Assembly (NCBI GenBank): GCA_014138095.1
Contig: JACGXE010000002.1
Span: 372,001 to 436,000 of the forward strand
Direction: 5' to 3'
DNA length: 64,000 bases
Source: Ochrobactrum sp. RH2CCR150
GTDB lineage: Bacteria > Pseudomonadota > Alphaproteobacteria > Rhizobiales > Rhizobiaceae
Within the stretch, counting starts at the first letter, position 1. Each line of letters starts with the position of its first letter. Under the pieces are notes generated by a model, which saw nothing but the letters and a program-made list of their open reading frames with translations, had not been told where the DNA came from and made no database searches. The translations under genes were made by a program, and so were the position numbers. Positions 54,107-63,469 of this stretch are shown piece by piece.

Positions 54107-55021
54107 ATGTTCAACAAGCTGAGACGATTAATCCTGACCGGCATGGCTGCTGGAGCGCTGGCGGCAGTATTGGCCGTGGCTCCGTCGGCAGCGCAGGAAA
54201 AGTTCAAGGCTGTCACAACCTTCACAGTCATTGCCGATATTGCGCGAAATGTTGCAGGCGACGCCGCGATCGTTGAATCGATCACGAAGCCGGATGCGGA
54301 AATTCATAATTACCAGCCCACACCGGGTGACATAAAGCGGGCGCAGGGCGCACAGCTCGTTCTGTGGAACGGGCTTAATCTCGAACTCTGGTTTGAAAAG
54401 TTTTTTCACAATCTGAAGGACGTGCCGAGTGTGGTGGTATCGGAAGGCGTCGAGCCGATGGGTATTACAGAAGGGCCATATAGCGGTAAGCCGAACCCCC
54501 ACGCCTGGATGTCGCCGACTGCGGCGCTGATCTATGTCGATAATATCCGCGATGCTTTCGTCAAATACGATCCGGCGAATGCCGACACCTATAAGGCGAA
54601 TGCCGAAGCCTATAAACAGAAGATCCGGGCCACCATCGAGCCGATCAAGGCGAAGCTTGCCGCCGTTCCCGAAGACAAGCGCTGGCTCGTTTCGAGCGAA
54701 GGGGCTTTCTCCTATCTCGCGCGCGATTTCGGTCTGAAGGAATTGTATCTGTGGCCGATCAATGCGGACCAGCAGGGCACGCCGCAGCAGGTGCGTAAGG
54801 TGATCGATGCCGTGCGCAAGAATGGCATCACTGTCGTCTTCTCCGAAAGCACGATCTCGTCTGCTCCTGCTGAACAGGTGGCCCGCGAAACCGGCGCTCG
54901 CTATGGCGGCGTACTTTACGTGGATTCCCTGACCGATAAGGACGGCCCGGTGCCAACCTATATCGACCTCCTGCGCGTCACTTCCGACACCATCGTCAAG
55001 GGGCTGACCCATCAGTCCTGA
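54107..55021 (+). CDS. sitA: Manganese/iron ABC transporter substrate-binding protein
   Basis: A 304-residue cluster 9 metal-binding protein. The signal peptide MFNKLRRLILTGMAAGALAA ends APSAAQ. Metal ligands are expected at His in AEIHNYQPTPGD, His in NPHAWMSP, Glu in VFSESTI and Asp in YVDSLTD. ATG 54107 gives a standard signal peptide; an upstream ATG at 54062 with GCGGGAA would add 15 residues. It captures Mn2+ or Fe2+ for SitBCD. Confidence 0.88.
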   Translation: MFNKLRRLILTGMAAGALAAVLAVAPSAAQEKFKAVTTFTVIADIARNVAGDAAIVESITKPDAEIHNYQPTPGDIKRAQGAQLVLWNGLNLELWFEKFFHNLKDVPSVVVSEGVEPMGITEGPYSGKPNPHAWMSPTAALIYVDNIRDAFVKYDPANADTYKANAEAYKQKIRATIEPIKAKLAAVPEDKRWLVSSEGAFSYLARDFGLKELYLWPINADQQGTPQQVRKVIDAVRKNGITVVFSESTISSAPAEQVARETGARYGGVLYVDSLTDKDGPVPTYIDLLRVTSDTIVKGLTHQS

Positions 55022-55093
55022 TCCGATCTTCGCCAATGCCAGCGCCCGTCATCGTGGCGGGCGCTTACTCGCCCCTTATGAAAGATTTATCCG

Positions 55094-55999
55094 ATGAATG
55101 CTCAACCCGACTGGCAGAGCCATTTCGGTTCCGGTTCTGAAGATGGCGGCATTGCCGTCGATGGCGCCACCGTCACCTATCGCAACGGCCTGACCGCTTT
55201 GCGCGACGCGAGTTTTCGCATCCCGACCGGCACGATTGCCGCACTTGTGGGTGTCAACGGGTCGGGCAAGTCGACCTTGTTCAAGGCGATCATGGGCTTT
55301 GTGCGCCTTGCGCGTGGCTCAATCCGGGTGCTGGGCATGACGGTTGAGGAAGCCTTGCGCAAGAACCTCGTCGCCTATGTGCCGCAATCGGAGGAGGTGG
55401 ACTGGAACTTTCCGGTTCTGGTCGAAGACGTGGTGATGATGGGCCGTTATGGGCATATGGGCATGATGCGGATACCGAAAGCCACCGACCATGAAGCCGT
55501 GGCCAATGCGCTTGCTCGCGTCAACATGAGCGAGTTTCGCAAACGCCAGATCGGTGAACTGTCGGGCGGACAGAAAAAGCGCGTTTTCCTTGCCCGTGCG
55601 CTGGCACAGGACGGTCGCGTCATCCTTCTCGACGAGCCGTTTACGGGCGTCGATGTGAAGACCGAAGAGCAGATCATTACGCTGTTGCGTGAACTGCGCG
55701 ACGAAGGCCGCGTGATGCTGGTTTCAACGCACAATTTGGGTTCCGTGCCGGAGTTCTGCGACCGCACGATCCTGATCAAAGGTACGGTTCTGGCCTATGG
55801 GCTGACCGCCGACACGTTCACCCAGAACAATCTGGAAAGGACCTTTGGTGGTGTTCTGCGCCATTTCGTTTTGAACGGATCGCAAAGCGGGTCTTCCTCA
55901 TCGATTGGCGTGATTACCGATGATGAGCGCCCGCTTATCCTTCAGGGCGGCAAAGCTGCCATTCGCAACACGGGCGATGGAGAAGGAGGGCAGGAATGA
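55094..55999 (+). CDS. sitB: Manganese/iron ABC transporter ATPase
   Basis: A 301-residue ATPase: Walker [10 protein letters not shown], signature [15 protein letters not shown], Walker [13 protein letters not shown], and the Q-loop region [13 protein letters not shown], which is typical of Mn/Zn importers. It is followed by sitC with an ATGA-type overlap. Confidence 0.9.
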   Translation: MNAQPDWQSHFGSGSEDGGIAVDGATVTYRNGLTALRDASFRIPTGTIAALVGVNGSGKSTLFKAIMGFVRLARGSIRVLGMTVEEALRKNLVAYVPQSEEVDWNFPVLVEDVVMMGRYGHMGMMRIPKATDHEAVANALARVNMSEFRKRQIGELSGGQKKRVFLARALAQDGRVILLDEPFTGVDVKTEEQIITLLRELRDEGRVMLVSTHNLGSVPEFCDRTILIKGTVLAYGLTADTFTQNNLERTFGGVLRHFVLNGSQSGSSSSIGVITDDERPLILQGGKAAIRNTGDGEGGQE

Positions 56000-56862
56000 T
56001 GGAAACGCTCCTGCAGCCATTCACCTATGGCTACATGCTTGATGCCATGTGGGTGTCGGCACTGGTCGGCGGCGTCTGCGCTTTCCTGTCCTGCTATCTG
56101 ATGCTCAAGGGCTGGTCATTGATCGGCGATGCCTTGTCTCATTCCATCGTTCCTGGTGTTGCCGGGGCCTATATGCTGGGACTGCCGTTTTCCATCGGCG
56201 CCTTCTTTTCGGGCGGGCTGGCGGCGGCGGCCATGTTGTTCCTGAACCAGCGCACTAAGCTGAAGGAAGACGCTATTATCGGCCTGATCTTCTCAGGCTT
56301 CTTCGGATTGGGCTTGTTCATGGTGTCGATCTCGCCCACCTCGGTGAATATCCAGACCATCGTGCTCGGCAACATCTTGGCGATAACCCCGGGCGACAAG
56401 CTTCAGCTCGGTATCATCGGCTTCGTATCGCTCGCCATTCTGCTCGTTAAATGGAAAGACCTGATGGTCACATTCTTCGATGAAAGCCACGCGCGTTCGA
56501 TTGGTCTCAATCCGACAGCGTTGAAGATTATGTTCTTCACGCTGCTCTCTGCATCAACGGTTGCGGCGCTCCAGACAGTTGGCGCTTTCCTCGTCATTTG
56601 CATGGTGGTGACACCGGGTGCAACGGCCTATCTGCTGACGGATCGCTTTCCGCGACTGCTGGTCATCGCCGTGATGATCGGTGCTGCCACCAGTTTTGTC
56701 GGTGCCTATGCAAGCTATTTCCTCGATGGTGCAACAGGTGGCATCATTGTCGTGTTGCAGACGGCGATTTTCCTGAGCGCATTTTTCTTCGCGCCGAAGC
56801 ATGGCATGCTCGCGAGCCGACGCCGCGCTGCTGAGACACAGGCGCTGGAAGCATCGCAATGA
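55996..56862 (+). CDS. sitC: Manganese/iron ABC transporter permease 1
   Basis: A 288-residue ABC-3 family permease with about eight hydrophobic segments, including [20 protein letters not shown], which is the family signature, and [20 protein letters not shown]. Start ATGATG overlaps the sitB stop. It forms the channel with sitD. Confidence 0.9.
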   Translation: MMETLLQPFTYGYMLDAMWVSALVGGVCAFLSCYLMLKGWSLIGDALSHSIVPGVAGAYMLGLPFSIGAFFSGGLAAAAMLFLNQRTKLKEDAIIGLIFSGFFGLGLFMVSISPTSVNIQTIVLGNILAITPGDKLQLGIIGFVSLAILLVKWKDLMVTFFDESHARSIGLNPTALKIMFFTLLSASTVAALQTVGAFLVICMVVTPGATAYLLTDRFPRLLVIAVMIGAATSFVGAYASYFLDGATGGIIVVLQTAIFLSAFFFAPKHGMLASRRRAAETQALEASQ

Positions 56863-57704
56863 GCATCATCGACACGCTTCTTTCGCCATTCGAATTTCCG
56901 TTCATGGTCAATGCGCTGGTGATCTCTGTCACAGTGGCAATCCCCATGGCGCTGCTGTCCTGCTTTCTGGTTCTCAAAGGCTGGTCGCTGATGGGCGATG
57001 CAATCAGTCACGCGGTGTTTCCCGGCGTGGTGATCGCCTATGTCGTGGGCTTTCCCTATGCCGTGGGAGCCTTCGTCGCGGGCATGTTCTGCGCCATTGC
57101 GACCGGCTTTTTGAAGGACAACAGCCGCATCAAGCAGGATACGGTCATGGGCGTGGTGTTTTCCGGCATGTTCGGGCTGGGGCTGGTGCTCTATGTCAAA
57201 GTCAGGCCCGATGTCCATCTCGATCATATCCTGTTCGGCGATATGCTCGGTGTTTCGTGGTTCGATATCGGACAGGCGGCGCTTATCGCGGTCCTCACCG
57301 TGGCGATCATTGGTATCAAATGGAAAGACTTCCTTTTGCATGCCTTCGATCCCGCACAGGCGAGGGCCGTCGGCCTTCGGGTCAACTTTCTGCATTATGG
57401 GTTGCTTAGCCTCATCTCGCTGACGATTGTCGGCGCGTTGCAGGCCGTTGGCATCATCCTCGCCATTGCTATGCTGATCGCGCCGGGTGCCATTGCGTTT
57501 CTCCTGACGCGCAAGTTCAGCACCATGCTGTTGCTGTCTGCTGCTATCGCGGCGGTTGGTTCTTTCACAGGCGTCTATCTGTCGTTCTTCATCGACAGCG
57601 CACCGGCACCCACGATCGTGCTTTTGCTTTCAATAACCTTCGCTGCGGCCTTCATTTATGCCACGCGCAAGGCAGCCCGGAACGAGGCTTCGGAGATGGG
57701 TTGA
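56859..57704 (+). CDS. sitD: Manganese/iron ABC transporter permease 2
   Basis: A 281-residue ABC-3 permease related to sitC. It has LKGWSLMGDAISHAVFPGVV and AVGIILAIAMLIAPGAIAFL. Its ATG overlaps the sitC stop (ATGA). Two permeases plus one ATPase is the normal SitABCD composition. Confidence 0.9.
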   Translation: MSIIDTLLSPFEFPFMVNALVISVTVAIPMALLSCFLVLKGWSLMGDAISHAVFPGVVIAYVVGFPYAVGAFVAGMFCAIATGFLKDNSRIKQDTVMGVVFSGMFGLGLVLYVKVRPDVHLDHILFGDMLGVSWFDIGQAALIAVLTVAIIGIKWKDFLLHAFDPAQARAVGLRVNFLHYGLLSLISLTIVGALQAVGIILAIAMLIAPGAIAFLLTRKFSTMLLLSAAIAAVGSFTGVYLSFFIDSAPAPTIVLLLSITFAAAFIYATRKAARNEASEMG

Positions 57705-57749
57705 TGACAGGGGCTTCTTCGAATCTCCCGATTTCTGCATAGTGGCGAG

Positions 57750-58562
57750 ATGAAGAAAGAAGCAACGGCATTGACGATCTATCTGAAGCGCGGATTATCC
57801 ACGGTTGCCATGATGCTCGTGGCGGTGATGTGCAGTCCAGTGCAGGCTCAGGAAACGGACAAACCCGGCATCTGCGAGGCGGATAGTTTCGAGGGTACGA
57901 AATATATCATCTGCAAACCTGAAAACGGCGTCGCTGGTCTAAGGCTGTTCTGGAAAGGGGCTGATGGCGAGCCCTATCGGACATTCTCGAGCGTCGCCAA
58001 GGCCGTCAGCGATGAAGGCCACACACTGGTTTTCGCGATGAATGCCGGAATGTACGGACCTGATTTTTCGCCCATCGGCCTTTATATCGAGAACGAACAG
58101 GAGCTGCGTCCTGCCAACAGACAAAAAGGTGAAAACGCCAGCGGCCCCGTGCCTAATTTCTACAAGAAGCCGAATGGCGTTTTCTTCTGGGACGGCAAGG
58201 CGGCGGGTATTCTCCCCACCGATACGTATTTAAAACGCAGGCCGAAGGTCAGCTTCGCAACCCAGTCCGGGCCCATGCTGGTCATCCGCAACAAATTGCA
58301 CCCGGCCTTTATCGTCGGCTCGACGGATCGCACGCGCCGCAGCGGCGTCGGCGTTTGCGAGAATGGCGCTGTGCGTTTTGCGATCAGCGAAGACCCCGTG
58401 AATTTCCATGATTTTGCGCGCATGTTTCGCGATCATCTGAAGTGCCCGAATGCCCTGTTTCTCGATGGCGGAAACGGTACAGGCATCTATAGCCCTGCAC
58501 TAGGTCGAAACGACATATCCTGGCACGGTGGTTTCGGCCCGATTGTCGGCTTTGTGGAATAG
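57750..58562 (+). CDS. Exported phosphodiester glycosidase family protein (DUF2233)
   Basis: A 270-residue protein with a signal peptide (hydrophobic VAMMLVAVMCSP, cleavage after VQAQ near residue 35). The DUF2233/NAGPA-like domain shows FAMNAGMYGPDFSPIGLYI, NGVFFWDG, QSGPMLVI, and FLDGGNGTGIYSP. NAGPA relatives cut GlcNAc-1-phosphodiesters; bacterial members may act on cell-envelope polymers. It follows sitD by 45 nt but has no clear functional link to metal import. Its real substrate is unknown. Confidence 0.83.
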   Translation: MKKEATALTIYLKRGLSTVAMMLVAVMCSPVQAQETDKPGICEADSFEGTKYIICKPENGVAGLRLFWKGADGEPYRTFSSVAKAVSDEGHTLVFAMNAGMYGPDFSPIGLYIENEQELRPANRQKGENASGPVPNFYKKPNGVFFWDGKAAGILPTDTYLKRRPKVSFATQSGPMLVIRNKLHPAFIVGSTDRTRRSGVGVCENGAVRFAISEDPVNFHDFARMFRDHLKCPNALFLDGGNGTGIYSPALGRNDISWHGGFGPIVGFVE

Positions 58563-58575
58563 GGTTGGCCGCGCG

Positions 58576-59472
58576 TTAGCTGTCGCTAGGCGTCTCGATG
58601 AGTTCCATGGCGAGCGCCCGTGCCGTGTCGGAAATGTCTGGATTGAAGACCAGCCAATAGCCGTTGTCGCTGGTCAGAGATATGTCGCAGGCATGAACAA
58701 GCTGCCCGCGCCGCACTGCGCCGTCGATCAGCCCTGACCAGCCGAGCGCAACACCCTGATCGGCAATCGCAGCTTCGATCACCAGATTATAGGTGTTGAA
58801 CACGAGACCATAATTGCCGTCGACGATTTCCTCGCCGATGGCATGCAGCCATGATTGCCACGTGAACCAGCGGTCGCCCTGCAACGTGTCGAGATGCAAG
58901 AGCGACGCTGCGCCAAGCCCCTTGCCGTTGGGAAAGCCATCGCTTTTTTCGAGAAAAGCGGGCGAGCAGACAGGCACGACCTTTTCGCCGATGAAGGGGA
59001 CGGAGCCTTTGGGAAAATCATTCCGCCCGCCAAACAGGATTGCGATGTCTGCTTCACGATAGTCGAGGGGCTGGAGCATGGAGGATGCTGTGATGCGCAC
59101 GTCGACCTCGGGGTGTTTCGGTCTGAACTGCGCCACGCGCGGCATCAACCAGAAAGTGGCAAAGCCGTAATCCGTTGCAATCCGCAAACCGGGTGAGCGC
59201 TGCCTGCGCCTGATCTGCTGCACGGCGTCTTCGATTCCGTCCAGACCAGCCCGCACAGCCGCATAGAGAATCCGCCCATCCGGCAGAATTTCAACGCCAC
59301 GCGCGCGCCTTGCAAACAGCGTGACGCCCAAACGGTCTTCCATGCGTTTTATTTGATAGCTGACAGCAGGTTGCGTCATGCCGAGTTCACGCGCTGCGAG
59401 GGTCAGATTTTCCAACCGCCCGACCGCTTCGAAAACGCCAAGGCTGCCAAGATCCCAGGAAGGAGAAACCAT
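58576..59472 (-). CDS. LysR family regulator of choline-O-sulfate genes
   Basis: A 298-residue LysR regulator: the helix-turn-helix at residues ~10-60 includes LTLAARELGMTQPAVSYQIK, and a periplasmic-binding-like effector domain follows. It is divergent from choX-betC, with a T-N11-A-type site at 59481 between them. It belongs to the branch found beside betC genes, where it senses choline or choline-O-sulfate. Confidence 0.87.
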   Translation of the reverse strand: MVSPSWDLGSLGVFEAVGRLENLTLAARELGMTQPAVSYQIKRMEDRLGVTLFARRARGVEILPDGRILYAAVRAGLDGIEDAVQQIRRRQRSPGLRIATDYGFATFWLMPRVAQFRPKHPEVDVRITASSMLQPLDYREADIAILFGGRNDFPKGSVPFIGEKVVPVCSPAFLEKSDGFPNGKGLGAASLLHLDTLQGDRWFTWQSWLHAIGEEIVDGNYGLVFNTYNLVIEAAIADQGVALGWSGLIDGAVRRGQLVHACDISLTSDNGYWLVFNPDISDTARALAMELIETPSDS

Positions 59473-59480
59473 AAATAGCC

Positions 59481-59497
59481 TTTATATCTTCGATAAA
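59481..59497. promoter_or_regulatory. Predicted LysR binding site
   Basis: TTTATATCTTCGATAAA has arms TTTAT/ATAAA spaced 7 nt and contains a T-N11-A core. It lies 8 nt from the LysR start, in the 140-nt divergent region before choX. Confidence 0.5.
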
Positions 59498-59612
59498 AAA
59501 TGAATGGGTTTTTCCTTAGCGTAAATGGTGTTTTCCTGAAAGTCGAAATGCAAGCCATAATGGCTTTTGATTGTACGAGATGCGGAATGCATCCATCAAC
59601 GAGGGGTCTCCG

Positions 59613-60557
59613 ATGCGTTATTTGAAAATGACTGCACTGGCGTTTGCGGCGTTCACGGGGCTGGCGGGAACGGCTTATGCTGCCGATCCGGCTGCATGCG
59701 AAACCATCCGCCTGTCCGATCCGGGCTGGACCGATATTACCTCGACCAATTCCATCGCAAGCGTGTTGCTGACCGGTCTTGGCTATAAGCCCGACGTGAA
59801 GACAATGTCTGTGCCGATTGGCTATGAAGCCCTGAAGACTGGCAATCTTGATGTCTTCCTTGGCAACTGGATGCCCGCACAGCAGAAATTCCGCGATGAT
59901 CTCGACAAGGCCAAAGCCGCCGAAGTGATCGTCAAAAATCTTGAAGGCGCGAAATTCACGCTCGCAGTGCCGGATTATGTCGCGAGCGAAGGCATCAAGG
60001 ATTTTGCCGATCTTGCCGCTCATGGCGATAAATTCGGCAAGGAGATTTACGGTATTGAGCCGGGTGCTCCGGCCAACCAGAATATCCAGAAGATCATCGA
60101 AGACCCGAAATTCAAGCTCAACGGCTGGAAGATCGTGGAATCCAGCGAGCAGGCCATGCTGGCGCAGGTGGACCGCAAGAACAAGGACAAGGGCTGGGTG
60201 GTGTTTCTCGCCTGGGCTCCGCATCCTATGAACACCAAGCTGAAAATTGAATATCTGTCTGGTGGGGATGATTATTTCGGCCCTAACTTTGGCGGTGCTG
60301 AAGTCTACACGCTCGCCCGCACTGGCTGGTCGGCGAACTGCCCGAATGCTGCAACCTTCTTCAAGAACCTCACCTTCACCGTGGATATTGAAAACGAGTT
60401 GATGGGTAAGATTCTGGACGAGGGCGCGGAAGGTCCGGCGGCTGCGAAGGAATGGCTGAAAGCCCATCCTGAACAGATCGACAAGTGGCTCACGGGTGTG
60501 ACCACGCTGAAAGGCGAACCCGGCGCTGCCGCCGTCAAGGCAAGTCTCGGTCTCTGA
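59613..60557 (+). CDS. choX: Choline ABC transporter substrate-binding protein
   Basis: A 314-residue periplasmic protein with a signal ending TAYAAD near residue 22. The choline-binding aromatic box of Sinorhizobium ChoX is recognisable: Trp in DPGWTDIT, Trp in LGNWMPAQ, Tyr in VPDYVASEG and Trp in LAWAPHPMN. ATG 59613 follows GAGGGG. No choW or choV follow; betC comes next, so the permease and ATPase must be elsewhere. Confidence 0.9.
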   Translation: MRYLKMTALAFAAFTGLAGTAYAADPAACETIRLSDPGWTDITSTNSIASVLLTGLGYKPDVKTMSVPIGYEALKTGNLDVFLGNWMPAQQKFRDDLDKAKAAEVIVKNLEGAKFTLAVPDYVASEGIKDFADLAAHGDKFGKEIYGIEPGAPANQNIQKIIEDPKFKLNGWKIVESSEQAMLAQVDRKNKDKGWVVFLAWAPHPMNTKLKIEYLSGGDDYFGPNFGGAEVYTLARTGWSANCPNAATFFKNLTFTVDIENELMGKILDEGAEGPAAAKEWLKAHPEQIDKWLTGVTTLKGEPGAAAVKASLGL

Positions 60558-60579
60558 TCGTCAGACGTCAAGATTGCAA

Positions 60580-60601
60580 GGCGGGCATTTCGATGCCCGC
60601 C
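60580..60601 (+). terminator. Hairpin between choX and betC
   Basis: GGCGGGCAT (60580-60588) and ATGCCCGCC (60593-60601) around a stable TTCG tetraloop, followed by GTTTCGCGTTT. It probably trims expression of betC relative to choX. Confidence 0.7.
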
Positions 60602-60638
60602 GTTTCGCGTTTCACTTATGCCAAATGGTTCCGCACAG

Positions 60639-62150
60639 ATGAAAAAGCCGAATATCCTCATTCTCATGGTCGACCAGTTGAACGGGACGTTTTTCCCGGA
60701 CGGTCCAGCCGACTTTCTGCATGTTCCGCATTTGCGCAAGCTTGCAGAGCGGTCCACACGTTTTTCCAATTGCTACACGGCGAGCCCGCTTTGCGCCCCG
60801 GCGCGCGCATCGCTGATGTCGGGTCAGCTGCCGTTTCGCACCGGCGTTTATGATAATGCAGCCGAATTTTCGTCCGAAATCCCTACCTATGCGCACCACT
60901 TGCGCAATGCCGGTTATCAGACAGCGCTTTCCGGCAAGATGCATTTTGTCGGCCCCGATCAGCTGCACGGCTTCGAGCAGCGTCTGACGACGGATATCTA
61001 TCCTGCCGATTTCGGCTGGACGCCGGATTATCGCAAGCCGGGGGAGCGCATCGACTGGTGGTATCACAATCTGGGTTCCATCACCGGAGCCGGTTCTGCG
61101 GAAATCACCAACCAGCTCGAATATGATGACGAAGTCGCCTATCAGGCCGAGGCAAAACTCTACGATCTGGCGCGAGGCCATGACGAGCGTCCGTGGTGCC
61201 TGACCGTCAGCTTTACCCATCCGCATGATCCTTACGTGGCGCGCAAGCGTTTCTTTGATCTTTATGCGGATATTCCGGAACTCGACCCGAAGATCGGACC
61301 GCTGCCGGAAAGCGAAATCGACCCGCATAGCGAGCGGCTGCTTCGCGCTTCCAAGGCTGAGGATTACGAACTGACCCGCGCGCAGATCAGAACGGCGCGG
61401 CAGGCCTACTTCGCCAATATCTCCTATGTTGATGAGAAAATTGGCGGCCTGCTGGATGTGATCGAGCGTTGCAACATGGCAGACGATACGATTGTCATCT
61501 TCACCTCCGACCACGGCGATATGCTCGGTGAACGCGGCATGTGGTTCAAGATGAGCTTCTTCGAAGGTTCCGCACGCGTGCCGCTGATGATCGCTGCGCC
61601 ACAAATGCCGGTGGGGTTGATTAATGCGCCAGCGTCAACGCTGGACGTGTTGCCGACACTGGCCGATCTGGCCGGCATCGAACTCAACGGCATCATGCCG
61701 TGGACGGATGGCGTTTCGCTGCTGGAGGTCGCGGCCGGCACGAAGGAACGCGGTGCGGTGCCTTGCGAATATGCGGCTGAAGGTACGGTCGCGCCGATGG
61801 TGTCACTGCGTGACGGACCATGGAAGCTCAATCTCTGTCATGTTGACCCGCCGCAATTGTTCAATATCGCGGATGATCCGGATGAGTTGCACAATTTGGC
61901 GGAAAGGCCAGAGCATCGCGCGATACTTGAGCAATTGATGGAAAAGGCGCTCGGCCGCTGGAACCTCGAACTCTACGATGCGCATGTTCGCGCCAGTCAG
62001 GCCCGCCGCCATGTGGTCTATCCGGCCCTGCGCAACGGGGCTTACTACCCGTGGGATTACCAGCCGCTGCAAAAGGCGTCGGAACGCTATATGCGAAACC
62101 ACATGGACCTGAATGTGCTGGAGGACAACCAGCGTTTTCCGCGCGGATAA
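60639..62150 (+). CDS. betC: Choline-sulfatase
   Basis: A 503-residue alkaline-phosphatase-superfamily sulfatase. Cys52 in SPLCAPARASLMSGQ is the C-x-P-x-R site that becomes formylglycine. Metal ligands lie in ILMVDQLNG and FTSDHGDMLGERG. Blocks such as GPDQLHGFEQRLTTDIYP and the C-terminal NGAYYPWDYQPLQKASERYM are characteristic of BetC, which cuts choline-O-sulfate to choline and sulfate. ATG 60639 gives the usual N-terminus; an in-frame ATG at 60618 adds 7 residues. Confidence 0.92.
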   Translation: MKKPNILILMVDQLNGTFFPDGPADFLHVPHLRKLAERSTRFSNCYTASPLCAPARASLMSGQLPFRTGVYDNAAEFSSEIPTYAHHLRNAGYQTALSGKMHFVGPDQLHGFEQRLTTDIYPADFGWTPDYRKPGERIDWWYHNLGSITGAGSAEITNQLEYDDEVAYQAEAKLYDLARGHDERPWCLTVSFTHPHDPYVARKRFFDLYADIPELDPKIGPLPESEIDPHSERLLRASKAEDYELTRAQIRTARQAYFANISYVDEKIGGLLDVIERCNMADDTIVIFTSDHGDMLGERGMWFKMSFFEGSARVPLMIAAPQMPVGLINAPASTLDVLPTLADLAGIELNGIMPWTDGVSLLEVAAGTKERGAVPCEYAAEGTVAPMVSLRDGPWKLNLCHVDPPQLFNIADDPDELHNLAERPEHRAILEQLMEKALGRWNLELYDAHVRASQARRHVVYPALRNGAYYPWDYQPLQKASERYMRNHMDLNVLEDNQRFPRG

Positions 62151-62158
62151 GACACGCG

Positions 62159-63133
62159 CTATGAAAGTGCCAGCAGCGTGTCAGCGGCGTCGCCATCGAT
62201 GATGAGGCCGTTGACAATGCCGCTTTTCAGAAGCGCCTTCGCTGCCGCCGCTTTCTCTTGCCCAGCGATGAGCAGCACGACCTGAACCTTTTTCAGCTCG
62301 GCAAAGCTGAGAGCGATGGTGCGCTGGTTCATCTCGTGCTCGACCTGCTGCCCGTCCTTGTCAAAGAAAATGCCGTTGGTGTCGCCGATTGCACCGGCGG
62401 CACGCAGGCTTTCCAATTCGGATTTGCTGAGCATGTTCTGGCGGCGCAACAGGGAATCCTCTGTCAACTCGCCAGCACTGATGAAGCAAACCGACGCCGT
62501 ACGGGCAATCTCCAGCGCACGTGCCACAGAACGCTGCGAAATGAGCACTTTTCGGTCTTCTGCGGAATCAGCGATGAAAGGAACCGGCAGGAAAAAGCCT
62601 TGCCCACCCGTCCGCCGCGCCAGCATGTGCACAACTTCAAACGGATTATAGGCGGAGTTCGCGGTCAGCGATCCCATGACGGAAATGAAGCGCGCCTGTG
62701 GTGCGCGTACACCCGCAAGTTGCAATGTCATCTGTTCGATGGTTCGGCCCCAGCCAGTGCCGATGGTCGCTTCCTCATTGTCGGCCAGAAAGCTTTTCAG
62801 ATAGGTGGCGGCAGCAACACCCACGGCCCGGAATGAAACCTGTTTGCGGATTTCGGATGCCGTATCTTCATCGGCATGAAAGCCAAATGGCGGCGTTGAA
62901 ATACAAAAATCCAACCCATGGCGGCGCATCAGCTCGTTTTCAACGGGCAATGTGCCTGCGTTTTGATGGTCGATGGAGATGCTGACAAGGCCGCTCTCGC
63001 GGGCTTCGCCCAGTATTTTGTTCACGCGCGCCCGGGTCAGGCCCAGTCGGGATGCAGTCGCCTCCTGGTTGAATCCACCAACGTAATAGAGCCACGCCAC
63101 GCGCACCATGAGGCTGTCTTCGGATTCACTCAT
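62159..63133 (-). CDS. SorC family sugar-binding transcriptional regulator
   Basis: A 324-residue regulator. The N-terminal helix-turn-helix (FNQEATASRLGLTRARVNKI) is followed by a SorC/DeoR-type sugar-phosphate-sensing domain with TIGTGWGRTIEQM and GAIGDTNGIFFD. It is convergent with betC (8-nt gap) and divergent from a CUT2 binding-protein gene. A perfect 15-bp inverted repeat lies between, so it likely represses that operon and itself. Confidence 0.9.
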   Translation of the reverse strand: MSESEDSLMVRVAWLYYVGGFNQEATASRLGLTRARVNKILGEARESGLVSISIDHQNAGTLPVENELMRRHGLDFCISTPPFGFHADEDTASEIRKQVSFRAVGVAAATYLKSFLADNEEATIGTGWGRTIEQMTLQLAGVRAPQARFISVMGSLTANSAYNPFEVVHMLARRTGGQGFFLPVPFIADSAEDRKVLISQRSVARALEIARTASVCFISAGELTEDSLLRRQNMLSKSELESLRAAGAIGDTNGIFFDKDGQQVEHEMNQRTIALSFAELKKVQVVLLIAGQEKAAAAKALLKSGIVNGLIIDGDAADTLLALS

Positions 63134-63157
63134 CTGTCCCTCGCTCTATTCCATTAC

Positions 63158-63200
63158 GTCAAATTACAAATGTATTTCTGTTTGACATTTGTAATTTGAC
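63158..63200. promoter_or_regulatory. SorC operator (perfect 15-bp inverted repeat)
   Basis: GTCAAATTACAAATG (63158-63172) and CATTTGTAATTTGAC (63186-63200) are perfect inverted arms separated by 13 nt. The right arm overlaps the -35 box at 63182 and lies in its spacer, which fits direct repression. Confidence 0.8.
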
Positions 63201-63210
63201 GACGCTTAAT
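63182..63210 (+). promoter_or_regulatory. Sigma-70-type promoter of the CUT2 importer
   Basis: TTGACA (63182-63187), 17-nt spacer, CTTAAT (63205-63210). The spacer and last two bases of the -35 fall within the right operator arm. Confidence 0.65.
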
Positions 63211-63469
63211 ACCAATCGTTCCGGCGGACAAGAGCGCGAAAGAGCGGGCAGGTCAATCGGAATGGAACCTGAAGCAAAGGCAGCCGAATGGCGTTTCTGG
63301 AGGAGCAGAGACGGACATTCGCCAGTGCATTGGGTGTGGAGGAGTGCGGAACGGCGATGACGCCCTCCGTAACAGGCACTGACCAGCTCGAACTGAACTG
63401 CATGTGTGCCGGGAAACAGCAATTCAAAGCCAGTTGTGGAGCCAACCACATGGCTTGTGGGAGGAAAAA
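63211..63469 (+). other. Untranslated leader of the CUT2 importer
   Basis: About 260 nt between the predicted promoter and the binding-protein start. No convincing small gene or riboswitch-like fold is recognised. Confidence 0.4.
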
